Source of the DNA: Sphingobacteriaceae bacterium
GTDB taxonomy: Bacteria; Bacteroidota; Bacteroidia; B-17B0; Aurantibacillaceae
Direction of reading: 5' to 3'
NCBI GenBank assembly: GCA_016715905.1
Contig: JADJXI010000020.1
Coordinates: 1-64,000, forward strand
Length of the DNA: 64,000 nucleotides
Shown here one piece after another: positions 19,623 to 28,458 of this stretch. A program made the position numbers and the translations under genes. Within the stretch, counting starts at the first letter, position 1. Every line of letters begins with the position of its first letter. The notes beneath the pieces are model-generated. The model had not been told where the DNA came from. It saw nothing but the letters and a program-made list of their open reading frames with translations, and ran no database searches.

Positions 19623-21383
19623 TTATTTTGTCGGCATTTTATCCGGTGGAATTAAATAGGTAGTTGTCATATCCATGTAATTCATTACGTTTTCCGGTAA
19701 GTTCCGTACGTTTTTTTGTTCCAATCTGAAATTCTCATCATAAAAAATAGGAATAAAAGGAGCATCGGCTAACATTATGTTTTCCGCTTCGGAAAACAGT
19801 TTCATACGTTTAGCCTGATCGGGTTCAAAACGTGCCATTTCAAAAATCGAATCGAATTTCGGATTAATGTATCTAAAAGTATTGATATATGATTTTTCGC
19901 TCAAGCTTTTAGGAACGTGTTTACCATAAAATAAAGTTAAGAAAGTTTCCGGACCAGGATAATCAGCTACCCAAGCAAATCGGAAGAAATCACCTTTTCC
20001 GGTTTGAATGTTCTCTATATGTTCAGCAAAAGGGATTGTGTTGATGTTAATGGTAACACCTAAATTTTCTTTCAGCATTTTTTGAACTACTTCAGCAATT
20101 AAAATGTTTCGGTCACCGCCACCGCTGTTGATTTGTAAAGTTAATTCAGGAAAACCTTTACCGCCTGGATATCCGGCTTGCTTCATCAATTCTTTGGCTT
20201 TGTCTACATCATACTTATATCCGTTTATTGATTTGTAATCATAACCGGCATTCTCAAATATTTCAGCGTAAGGAACAATTCCGTATTCTGCCGCATTTCC
20301 TTCCCCTTGAATTGTAAAATCAGCAATTTTTTGTCTGTCAATTGCAGCATTAAAAGCTAAACGAACTTCTTTTTTAGCAAATACCGGATTAGCTTGCACA
20401 TTAAATCCATAATAGAAAGTGTTTAACGCCGGTGACGATAGAATTTCAAATTCACTTTCTCTGGTTTTTGCATGTTCCAAATCTCCCATAAACTCATGGA
20501 ACATTTCAACCGGAATACGATAAACCATATCTAAATTTCCTCTTTTAAATTCAAGAATTTCGGATTTTTTATCACGTATAAAAGACCATTTAATTCCGTC
20601 TAAATAAGGAAGTCTGTTTCCGTCCGCATCAACACCCCAGTAGTCTGCATTCTTTTTCATGATAACCACTTCACCTTCTTTAATAGTTTCTACAAAGAAA
20701 GGTCCGGTACCTACGCATTTTGCACGCATATCTTTACCGTATTTCATCACAGCTTCTTTTGGATAAACATAACATCCGGGCATAGCTAGAATACTTAAGA
20801 AACTAACATCGGGATAAAGTAAATTAATTTTTAATGTAGAATCATTAATTACAGTAATACCACTAACTCCCGGATTTTTTCCGGTTTTAGAACCTTCAAA
20901 ACTCTCATTGGCTCCAACTACTCTGTCTTTTAAAGTTACGTCAAACTGATTATTGAAAGGATCAATAGAGCATAATTTTTCCATGCAATACTTTACATCT
21001 TCTGCTTTTACCATTCGGCCTTTATTTCCTGCAAAACACGGGTCGTCATGAAATTTTACGTTAGAGCGTAAATGAAAAACATATTCTTTTTTATCTTCAC
21101 TAATATCCCATGAGTGTGCAATGCCGGGTAAAATGGTCATGTCTACCTGATTGTACTTAACTAATCCTTCGTACACTTGAGAAGCAATATGATAGCTATT
21201 CACTTCATTGATTGAAATTGGCATCAAACTTTTGAAAGCTTCAACTTCGTTTGTGCGGAGAATTCCGCCCATATAAACTCCTCCTTTTGCTTCTGTGTTT
21301 GTACCTTGCTTTTTATCCGGGCCATCGCCACAGGATGCAAACAAAAACAGTGAAAAGGCAGAAATAATTAATAATTTATTCAT
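19623..21383 (-). CDS. ABC transporter substrate-binding lipoprotein, oligopeptide family (SBP family 5)
   Basis: Starts at ATG 21383; a TTG four codons earlier is less likely. A lipoprotein signal (LLIISAFSLFLFASC) places Cys at the lipobox. The body matches DppA/OppA-type binding proteins: ILPGIAHSWDISEDKKEYVF, FHLRSNVKFHDDPCF, VKAEDVKYCMEKL, VGTGPFFVETIKEG, VRLAFNAAIDRQKI and the C-terminal ADAPFIPIFYDENFRL. It would capture peptides or similar solutes outside the inner membrane for a permease that is not in this window. It is flanked by a terminator hairpin downstream and a possible -7 box upstream (21415-21422), so it seems to be transcribed alone. Confidence 0.88.
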   Translation of the reverse strand: MNKLLIISAFSLFLFASCGDGPDKKQGTNTEAKGGVYMGGILRTNEVEAFKSLMPISINEVNSYHIASQVYEGLVKYNQVDMTILPGIAHSWDISEDKKEYVFHLRSNVKFHDDPCFAGNKGRMVKAEDVKYCMEKLCSIDPFNNQFDVTLKDRVVGANESFEGSKTGKNPGVSGITVINDSTLKINLLYPDVSFLSILAMPGCYVYPKEAVMKYGKDMRAKCVGTGPFFVETIKEGEVVIMKKNADYWGVDADGNRLPYLDGIKWSFIRDKKSEILEFKRGNLDMVYRIPVEMFHEFMGDLEHAKTRESEFEILSSPALNTFYYGFNVQANPVFAKKEVRLAFNAAIDRQKIADFTIQGEGNAAEYGIVPYAEIFENAGYDYKSINGYKYDVDKAKELMKQAGYPGGKGFPELTLQINSGGGDRNILIAEVVQKMLKENLGVTININTIPFAEHIENIQTGKGDFFRFAWVADYPGPETFLTLFYGKHVPKSLSEKSYINTFRYINPKFDSIFEMARFEPDQAKRMKLFSEAENIMLADAPFIPIFYDENFRLEQKNVRNLPENVMNYMDMTTTYLIPPDKMPTK

Positions 21384-21414
21384 AACGCTAATCAATATCG
21401 TAGATTTCGAACAA

Positions 21415-21422
21415 CAAATATA
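21415..21422 (-). promoter_or_regulatory. Putative Bacteroidota -7 box upstream of the binding-protein gene
   Basis: TATATTTG on the minus strand matches the TAnnTTTG consensus, 31 bases before the ATG at 21383. No clear -33 TTTG element is seen. Confidence 0.35.
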
Positions 21423-21489
21423 TGTTTTACATTGGAGTAGCCTAATTTTTTTATTAGAAAATTTCTGCTATTATAGGAGGGCTGATTTT

Positions 21490-22251
21490 TTAGCTAATTT
21501 CCAATACCACCGGGCAATGATCACTGTGCATGGCCTGATTTAAGATACTTGCGCTTTTTAAGCGATTTTCCATTGGTTTAGAAACAAGGTTATAATCTAT
21601 TCTCCACCCCAAATTTTTGGCCCTTGAATTGGCCCTATAACTCCACCAGCTATATTGATGAGGAGCTGGATTAAAGTGGCGAAAACTATCGATAAAGCCA
21701 CTTTGAATAAATCCTTCCATCCATTCCCGCTCTTCTGGTAAAAATCCGCTGGTTTTTGCATTAGATTGCGGATTGTGAATATCAATAGGCTTATGACAAA
21801 TGTTAAAATCACCACTTAGGATTAAATTGGGCCTTGTTTTTTTTAATTCATTTATATATAGTTGAAAATCAGTCAACCAGCCCATTTTAAAAGATTGCCG
21901 TTCGTCTCCGCTACTACCGCTTGGGTGATAAACACTCATAACCGAAAAGTCATTATAATCCGCAATTAAAATCCTTCCTTCATCATCATATGATTTAATT
22001 CCGCATCCGTAAATTACTTTTTTAGGCGCTGTTTTTGAAAAAATGGCAACACCACTGTATCCTTTTTTCTGAGCCGGAAACCAATAATGATTATAGCCCA
22101 TTTCTTCGAATTCAAAAACGCCAACTTGTTCCGGATTGGCTTTTATTTCCTGAACACAAACCACGTCCGGATTTTCTTCTTTCATCCAATCCAGAAATCC
22201 CTTGCTCATTGCTGCTCTTATGCCATTTACATTATAACTTATTATTTTCAT
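21490..22251 (-). CDS. xthA: Exodeoxyribonuclease III (AP endonuclease)
   Basis: Mg-dependent EEP-fold nuclease of base excision repair that cleaves at abasic sites. Conserved blocks in order: MKIISYNVNGIRAAMSKGF (start, with the Asn of the active site), VVCVQEIKA (catalytic Glu), SVYHPSG, LSGDFNICHKPIDIHNP (Asp/Asn pair), WWSYRANSRAKNLGWRIDY and the final SDHCPVVLEI (Asp-His). The length of about 253 fits the family. I use ATG 22251, which begins directly with the family's MKIISYNVNG, rather than the further-upstream frame opening at 22281. Confidence 0.93.
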   Translation of the reverse strand: MKIISYNVNGIRAAMSKGFLDWMKEENPDVVCVQEIKANPEQVGVFEFEEMGYNHYWFPAQKKGYSGVAIFSKTAPKKVIYGCGIKSYDDEGRILIADYNDFSVMSVYHPSGSSGDERQSFKMGWLTDFQLYINELKKTRPNLILSGDFNICHKPIDIHNPQSNAKTSGFLPEEREWMEGFIQSGFIDSFRHFNPAPHQYSWWSYRANSRAKNLGWRIDYNLVSKPMENRLKSASILNQAMHSDHCPVVLEIS

Positions 22252-22298
22252 ATAAAAAAGAGACGTCTTATCTTCAAACAAATATAAATTCTCGAAAC

Positions 22299-22327
22299 AA
22301 AAAAAGCGGACAACCGCCCGCTTTTTA
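22299..22327 (-). terminator. Intrinsic terminator after the pyrophosphatase-YceI gene
   Basis: AAAAAGCGG pairs with CCGCTTTTT across a loop of about 8 bases, with A and T tracts on both sides. It lies 25 bases past the stop at 22352 in the direction of transcription and just before xthA. Confidence 0.75.
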
Positions 22328-22351
22328 ATGATTAGTTAGTAACAACTATTT

Positions 22352-25135
22352 TTATTTTATTTCATTTAATGCTTCCAGTGTAACCTCAACTTTAATTTCA
22401 TCGGAAGAACCACCACCTTCAATTCCAAAGTCATTTCGGTTTATAGTTGTTTCTCCTTCAAGACCAATGATATTCATTTTTTTGCCATCCCAATCTTGCT
22501 CTGTAGATCCTTTGTAATTGAATTTTAAATCCACTTCTTTGCTAATCCCCTTTAGTGTTAATTTTCCTTTAGCAACATACATGTAAGGAGAAAATGCGTC
22601 TTCGTTTTTTTCGATCACTGAAGCTTCATAATTAGCTTTTTGGAATTTAGGCACATTAAAAAACTTTTCTTTTTCTTTTAAATGATCATCTCTCATTTCA
22701 TTTTGCGTATTTATACTCTTCATATCCAATTGTACAAAAATTTTAACGCCCGGTGTATTTTCAAAATTCACATAACCACTATCAATATTAATACTTCCCT
22801 TTACATCAGATATTAAATGTTTAACCGCGAAACTTAATGAACTGTGAGAACCATCAACGTTATAGGCACCTTTTATTTCATCTATACTTTTTCTTCCTGC
22901 ATTCAAAATACTATCACATTGTTCTTTGCTATTGCAGGTATATTCTTTACCATTTATGTTGCACTTAAGTACTTCTTCAGAAACTGTTTTTTCGCAGCAG
23001 GCTTCACTATTTTCGCCATTAACAGCTATATACGGTGCAATCACTAATGAAACAATAGACATTAATTTAATTAAAATATTCATTGAAGGTCCTGAAGTAT
23101 CCTTGAATGGGTCACCAACGGTATCACCAGTTACGGATGCTTTATGTGGTTCCGATTTTTTGTAGAACATTTCACCATTAATTAGCACACCCTTTTCAAA
23201 TGATTTTTTAGCATTGTCCCAGGCTCCACCAGCATTTGATTGAAAAATTCCCATTAAAACACCTGAAACTGTTACCCCTGCCAATAAACCCCCTAATACT
23301 TCCGGTCCCCATATAAATCCTATTATTACCGGTGTGATTAATGCAATGGCACCGGGTAACATCATTTCACGGATTGAAGCTTTTGTTGAAATGGCAACGC
23401 ATTTTTCGTATTCCGGTTTTGCTTTGTATTCCATGATGCCCGGAATTTCTTTGAATTGTCTTCTTACTTCCTGTACCATGTCCATAGCAGCTCGGCCAAC
23501 CGCCTGAATACATAACGCAGAAAAAATAAATGGAATCATTCCGCCAACAAATAATCCGGCTAAAACATTGGCTTTATAAATATCAATTTGTTCGATACCC
23601 GCTATTCCCACAAACGCAGCAAATAAGGCTAACGAAGTTAAAGCAGCAGAGGCAATGGCAAAACCTTTTCCGGTTGCAGCTGTGGTGTTACCCACTGCAT
23701 CTAAATTATCCGTACGTTCGCGAACTTCGGGAGGTAACTGACTCATTTCGGCAATTCCGCCGGCGTTATCTGCAATAGGCCCAAATGCGTCAATGGCCAA
23801 TTGCATGGCTGTAGTAGCCATCATACCAGCTGCTGCAATAGCAACCCCGTATAATCCGGCAAAATAATATGAGCCCATGATACCACCTGCCAAAGTTAGA
23901 ATTGGAATTACGGTAGATTTCATACCTACGGATAAACCACCAATAATATTAGTGGCATGTCCGGTAGACGATTGCTGTATAATAGACAATACGGGTTTTT
24001 TGCCCATGGCCGTATAATATTCGGTAATAATGCTCATAATGGCACCAACCACGGTTCCTACCAAAATCGCCATAAAAACACCGGTTTTTGTAAAAGACAC
24101 GCCTCGTAAATCAATTTCACCATCAGGCAACATCCAATTCACAATAAAATAAGAAGCAGCAACAGTTAAAATCATAGAAGCCCAATTGCCCATATTTAAT
24201 GCATTCTGAACATTTGATTTTTCATCTTTAATTGTTACAAACCAAGTTCCAACAATTGAAAATACAATCCCTAAACCGCAAATCACCATAGGTAATAGTA
24301 TTGGTGACATACCGCCAAATGAATCGGTTACTTTTATTTCTTGACCAAGCACCATAGTTGCTAAAATAGTGGCTACATATGATCCGAAAAGATCTGCTCC
24401 CATCCCGGCAACATCACCAACATTATCACCAACATTATCGGCAATGGTTGCCGGGTTACGCACATCATCCTCAGGTATACCCGCTTCAACTTTTCCTACT
24501 AAGTCAGCGCCAACATCAGCCGCTTTTGTATAAATTCCTCCACCAACGCGTGCAAACAAGGCAATTGACTCGGCTCCTAAAGAAAAACCGGTTAAAACTT
24601 CAATGGCAGTTTTCATTTGATCTGAATCAACCTCAACCACATTGAACATTTTTAAGAACACTACAAATAATCCGCCTAATCCTAAAACAGCCAAACCGGC
24701 AACTCCTAGGCCCATTACGGCTCCGCCTGTAAACGAAACTTTTAGGGCTTGTTTTAAACTGGTACGAGCTGCTTGTGTGGTACGAACATTTGCTTTAGTT
24801 GCCACTTTCATTCCGATATATCCTGCTGTTGCAGAAAACACGGCACCAATAATAAAAGATATTGAAATTATCCAACTGGAGTGAATTTGTTGACCGTTTA
24901 CTTCATGAATTGTACCGGAGTATGCTAATAAAGCTGCTGCAAAAATTACAAAAACGCTTAAAATTTTCCATTCTGCTTTCAAAAAGGCCATAGCTCCGTC
25001 GGCAATGTAACCGGCGAGTTCCTGCATATTCTTATCTCCCGCATCTTGTTTATTAACCCAAGCAGATTTAACCGCCATTACAATTAAACCAAGAATTCCT
25101 AAACACGGAATTAAATAAATCAAATTCTCACTCAT
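22352..25135 (-). CDS. hppA: Membrane-bound pyrophosphatase fused to a C-terminal YceI-like domain
   Basis: Residues 1 to about 705 form a complete ion-pumping pyrophosphatase with many transmembrane helices. Signature motifs are GGGIYTKAADVGADLVGK, DNVGDNVGDVAGMGADL, DAFGPIADNAGGIAEM and, near the C-end, GDTVGDPFKDTSGPSMNIL. The motif GNTTAATGKGFAI has Ala where potassium-independent pumps have Lys, which predicts potassium dependence. Residues 707-755 are a hydrophilic linker with five cysteines (ACCEKTV, LKCN, YTCN, QCD). Residues 756-927 match YceI/lipocalin-like lipid-binding domains (GSHSSLSFAVKHLISDVKG; FNVPKFQKANYEA; KGKLTLKGISKEVDL; INRNDFGI). Pyrophosphatases of this family usually end at the last helix, about 700-800 residues. 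In this family the C-terminus faces away from the cytoplasm, so the YceI domain would be periplasmic. The pump uses PPi hydrolysis to export Na+ or H+. Confidence 0.92.
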   Translation of the reverse strand: MSENLIYLIPCLGILGLIVMAVKSAWVNKQDAGDKNMQELAGYIADGAMAFLKAEWKILSVFVIFAAALLAYSGTIHEVNGQQIHSSWIISISFIIGAVFSATAGYIGMKVATKANVRTTQAARTSLKQALKVSFTGGAVMGLGVAGLAVLGLGGLFVVFLKMFNVVEVDSDQMKTAIEVLTGFSLGAESIALFARVGGGIYTKAADVGADLVGKVEAGIPEDDVRNPATIADNVGDNVGDVAGMGADLFGSYVATILATMVLGQEIKVTDSFGGMSPILLPMVICGLGIVFSIVGTWFVTIKDEKSNVQNALNMGNWASMILTVAASYFIVNWMLPDGEIDLRGVSFTKTGVFMAILVGTVVGAIMSIITEYYTAMGKKPVLSIIQQSSTGHATNIIGGLSVGMKSTVIPILTLAGGIMGSYYFAGLYGVAIAAAGMMATTAMQLAIDAFGPIADNAGGIAEMSQLPPEVRERTDNLDAVGNTTAATGKGFAIASAALTSLALFAAFVGIAGIEQIDIYKANVLAGLFVGGMIPFIFSALCIQAVGRAAMDMVQEVRRQFKEIPGIMEYKAKPEYEKCVAISTKASIREMMLPGAIALITPVIIGFIWGPEVLGGLLAGVTVSGVLMGIFQSNAGGAWDNAKKSFEKGVLINGEMFYKKSEPHKASVTGDTVGDPFKDTSGPSMNILIKLMSIVSLVIAPYIAVNGENSEACCEKTVSEEVLKCNINGKEYTCNSKEQCDSILNAGRKSIDEIKGAYNVDGSHSSLSFAVKHLISDVKGSINIDSGYVNFENTPGVKIFVQLDMKSINTQNEMRDDHLKEKEKFFNVPKFQKANYEASVIEKNEDAFSPYMYVAKGKLTLKGISKEVDLKFNYKGSTEQDWDGKKMNIIGLEGETTINRNDFGIEGGGSSDEIKVEVTLEALNEIK

Positions 25136-25156
25136 AAACTATTTTTATTAGGGGTG

Positions 25157-25164
25157 CAAAAATA
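25157..25164 (-). promoter_or_regulatory. Putative -7 box upstream of the pyrophosphatase gene
   Basis: TATTTTTG on the minus strand fits TAnnTTTG and lies 21 bases before the ATG at 25135. No convincing -33 TTTG element is visible. Confidence 0.35.
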
Positions 25165-25264
25165 GGAAAATTGTGTGAATTTTAAAATTCTGTATGTAAT
25201 TGATATATAATATCATGCATAATATACCCGATTCCGCTAATAATGATACATTTGCTTAAATAAA

Positions 25265-26737
25265 ATGGAATTTGATTTAATAGTAATTGGAGGCGGACCT
25301 AGTGGATATGCGGGAGCAATGCGCGCCATAGATTTTGGCAAAAAGGTGCTATTAATAGAAAAAAACAAGTTGGGTGGCGCGGCAATCTATGACGGAGTAC
25401 TTTCTTCTAAAACATTTTGGGAACAGGCACTAAAAATTGCCGCAATTCGAGAATTGATACCCGGTTTTGAAGTGGATTTTAAAAATTTAACCCGTTTGGT
25501 GAATGAAGCCCTGTATGAAAGAAAATCGCAAATGACCATTCATATGCGGTTGCTACAAAACAATTTACCCGATTTATTTTTCTACGAAAAAGGTCACGGT
25601 TTAATTTTAGACAAAAATACCGTAGAAGTAAAAAAAGAAGATGGTAGTACCAGAAAATTCACAACACACAATATCTTAGTATGTACCGGCAGTAGGCCCC
25701 GAATGCCCGCAGGAATTGAAGTAGATGAAGAAATTATCTTAACCAGCGATGGAATAAAAAATATTAAAACATTACCCAAAAGTTTAGTTGTAGTTGGAGC
25801 CGGTGTAATTGGTTGTGAATTTGCAACAATATTTTCGGCGCTGGGAAAAACCAAAGTTTATTTGGTGGATAAAGCTGACCGGATTTTACCGTTTGAAGAT
25901 GAAGATGTGGCCAAAGTAATTTCGGATGATTTAGAATCGCATGGAGCAGTAATTCACCACGGTGCATCGTTAAAGCACATGCAAATTAAAAACGGGTTGG
26001 TAGAATATGAGTTGAGTTATAAAGACGGAACGACAGAAAAAATTACTGTGGAAAAAGCTTTGATATCTATTGGAAGGGTGCCGAATGTGAATAACATAGG
26101 CTTTGAAAATGTAGGTTTAAAAATGGCTGAACGAGGTGGAGTTTGGGACGATGACACCCAAACCAATATTAGTAATATTTATGTGGCCGGTGATGTTACA
26201 ACAGAAGTGGCATTGGTAAATGTTGGTGAACGTGAAGCTAGGCATGCAGTGGTGAGAATGTTTGGGCCTACTGTTAAACCGCTTTCCTATAAAAATATAA
26301 GTACCATTATGTTTTTAAATCCGGAAGTGGCGGCTGTTGGCATGAATGAACAAGAATGCCGGGCAAAAGATATACCACATAAGGTGGTGAAATTGGATTT
26401 TGCAACCAACGCACGTGCTATAGCCATGCGAAAAACAAAAGGTTTTTTTAAAATTATTGTTACTAACGATAACGGGATGCGCATTTTAGGAATGCGCGTA
26501 GTAGGAGAACATGCCAGTAGTGCTATTCAGGGAGTGGCCTATTTAATTTATACCAATCAGGGTATTCGTGAATTGGCAGACATGATGCATCCGCACCCAA
26601 GTATTATTGAAGGTGTGCAGGAATGTTTAAGGATGCTGTTGAATAAATCCATTTATAAACCATATGTGTTTACCGATCGCTTGAAATGTTACGTTTATGA
26701 AAATGGAAAAACCACACCCATTGAAAATTTTCACTAA
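25265..26737 (+). CDS. FAD-dependent pyridine nucleotide-disulfide oxidoreductase homologue lacking the redox cysteines
   Basis: A 490-residue dihydrolipoamide dehydrogenase/transhydrogenase-type flavoprotein. FAD-binding GGGPSGYAGAMRA at residues 9-21, the NAD(P)-binding VVVGAGVIGCEFA near 180, a second FAD motif NIYVAGDVTTEVALVNVGER, and a C-terminal dimerisation domain with HPHPSIIEGVQE (His442/His444/Glu449) where the catalytic His-Glu pair of the family sits. The usual GGTCLNVGCIPSK redox loop is replaced by LGGAAIYDGVLSSKTFWE (residues 36-53), which has no cysteine at either position. Disulfide chemistry is therefore unlikely; hydride transfer, as in the one-cysteine SthA group, or a non-catalytic role is possible. 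It is divergent from the pyrophosphatase gene. Confidence 0.82.
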   Translation: MEFDLIVIGGGPSGYAGAMRAIDFGKKVLLIEKNKLGGAAIYDGVLSSKTFWEQALKIAAIRELIPGFEVDFKNLTRLVNEALYERKSQMTIHMRLLQNNLPDLFFYEKGHGLILDKNTVEVKKEDGSTRKFTTHNILVCTGSRPRMPAGIEVDEEIILTSDGIKNIKTLPKSLVVVGAGVIGCEFATIFSALGKTKVYLVDKADRILPFEDEDVAKVISDDLESHGAVIHHGASLKHMQIKNGLVEYELSYKDGTTEKITVEKALISIGRVPNVNNIGFENVGLKMAERGGVWDDDTQTNISNIYVAGDVTTEVALVNVGEREARHAVVRMFGPTVKPLSYKNISTIMFLNPEVAAVGMNEQECRAKDIPHKVVKLDFATNARAIAMRKTKGFFKIIVTNDNGMRILGMRVVGEHASSAIQGVAYLIYTNQGIRELADMMHPHPSIIEGVQECLRMLLNKSIYKPYVFTDRLKCYVYENGKTTPIENFH

Positions 26738-26815
26738 ATGAATTCGAATAAAAACTCCACATTAACAGTGAACTCACTTTATAATTATTTAGCATGTATT
26801 TGTAAAATTATAAGC

Positions 26816-26823
26816 TAATTTTG
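26816..26823 (+). promoter_or_regulatory. Putative -7 box just upstream of the histidine kinase gene
   Basis: TAATTTTG matches TAnnTTTG and ends 8 bases before the ATG at 26832, so transcription would start almost at the start codon. Confidence 0.4.
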
Positions 26824-26831
26824 TTTATTGC

Positions 26832-28394
26832 ATGATTAGCCGTACACCATTAATAATTTCTATAGCATTTTCAGTTGCCTTATTGGCCTTAATAGGTATA
26901 CAGGCATTTTGGATTACCAATGATTTTAACGCCAAGGAAGATTTGTTTGCTGAAAAAGTGAACGATGTTTTAAATGTTACTTCATCTAAGTTAGAACGAT
27001 TAGATACCACCCGGGGTTATAAACGAACCCGAGTGAGCAGATCGGCCGTGGTAATTAATACACCTTTTGTGAATAATCAAATTCAACAAGGCAATTTTGT
27101 GCGCATGATCACGAATCAAAGTGTAGATAGTAACGGCACACAGTTTAGCAGAATCACCTCAAAAGATTATGCATTCGATTCATTGATAAAGAACATGAAG
27201 GATGACCCTTCTGCTTTTAATTTTATTAATCAAATAAAGGCTCAAAAGAAGCAATTACAAACTTCTTCTAATGATGTTTTTAGTAAGTACCCTTCCGGCA
27301 ATGATTTTTTTAAGGATGAGTATTTGTTTGAATCTTACAATAATTATAAGCAGAAAGTAGATACGGTTTTACTGGATTCTATTTTGAAAAATGAATTCAA
27401 AAGAAATGGTATTAAAGCAAAATACAATTATTATCTAACCTCTTTATATCCGGGCAGCTCACACCATAGTAATTTAGCTCAGGCAGAAAACATGGAAGAT
27501 TCGGTTGGTGTTGTGTATAAAATAAATCTTTCACCCAGTAATCGTTTTATTGATCCGGAGTATTTAATTGTTCATTTTCCAACGCAGGAAAGAGATGTAT
27601 TCAAAAGCATGTTAGGGTCGCTGATTTTATCATTACTTGTAATTCTAATTTTAATTTTCTCTTTTTATTATATCCTGGCTAGTAATCTTCGTCATAAAAA
27701 ACTTTCCCAAATCAAAAATGATTTTATAAGTAATATGACGCATGAATTTAAAACACCCATTAGCACTATTGCTTTAGCCAGTGAAATGCTTTCTGATTCA
27801 AGTATAAATCAAACTCCCGATAAACAAACCCGATTCTTAAGAATGATTCGTGATGAAAACAAGCGGCTGAGTGTTTTAGTGGAAAGTATATTGCAAACTT
27901 CAATTTTAGATAAGGGGGAATTTAAATTAAAGAAAACTGAAATTGATGTGCATGATATTATTAATACGGCTATCAGCAACACCCAATTATTAATCGCTCA
28001 AAAAAATGGCAAAATAGTTACCGATTTAAGTGCCACAAAGCATGAACTTTTAGCCGATAAGGTGCATTTAACCAATATTGTTTTTAACCTGATTGATAAT
28101 GCCATAAAGTATACCCGTGAAATACCTGAGATTAATATCAAAACCTTTAACACCGCCGAAGGTTTGATGATTGAAATAAAGGATAACGGTATAGGTATTA
28201 GCAAAGAGAATCAAAGAAAGATATTCGATAAATTTTATAGGGTTCCAACGGGTAACGTACACAACGTTAAGGGGTTTGGTTTGGGTTTATCTTATGTTTT
28301 AGCTGTAATTCTAAAACATGGCGGAACCATATCGGTTGATAGTGAGTTAGGTAAAGGAAGCACCTTTAAATTACACCTCCCTTTTGATAATTAA
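26832..28394 (+). CDS. Membrane sensor histidine kinase
   Basis: Transmembrane helix 1 at about residues 8-30 and helix 2 at about 257-282 (LGSLILSLLVILILIFSFYY) flank a periplasmic domain of roughly 225 residues that I cannot assign to a known sensor fold. The HisKA domain has the phospho-acceptor in MTHEFKTPISTIAL (His304). The ATPase domain has NLIDNAIKYTREIP (N box), IEIKDNGIGISKENQ (G1) and GFGLGLSYVLAVILKHGG (G2). Autophosphorylation on His would be passed to the response regulator encoded 65 bases downstream on the same strand. The signal sensed is unknown. Confidence 0.92.
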   Translation: MISRTPLIISIAFSVALLALIGIQAFWITNDFNAKEDLFAEKVNDVLNVTSSKLERLDTTRGYKRTRVSRSAVVINTPFVNNQIQQGNFVRMITNQSVDSNGTQFSRITSKDYAFDSLIKNMKDDPSAFNFINQIKAQKKQLQTSSNDVFSKYPSGNDFFKDEYLFESYNNYKQKVDTVLLDSILKNEFKRNGIKAKYNYYLTSLYPGSSHHSNLAQAENMEDSVGVVYKINLSPSNRFIDPEYLIVHFPTQERDVFKSMLGSLILSLLVILILIFSFYYILASNLRHKKLSQIKNDFISNMTHEFKTPISTIALASEMLSDSSINQTPDKQTRFLRMIRDENKRLSVLVESILQTSILDKGEFKLKKTEIDVHDIINTAISNTQLLIAQKNGKIVTDLSATKHELLADKVHLTNIVFNLIDNAIKYTREIPEINIKTFNTAEGLMIEIKDNGIGISKENQRKIFDKFYRVPTGNVHNVKGFGLGLSYVLAVILKHGGTISVDSELGKGSTFKLHLPFDN

Positions 28395-28458
28395 TGTTAA
28401 AGATGTTAAAATTGGCACGTTTCATGCTATCTTTAATTTAAAATTTAACAAATAAGCT

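Noticed and set aside
22251..22281. Upstream start of xthA at 22281
   Set aside because: The family N-terminus MKIISYNVNG begins at ATG 22251; the extra ten residues do not fit.
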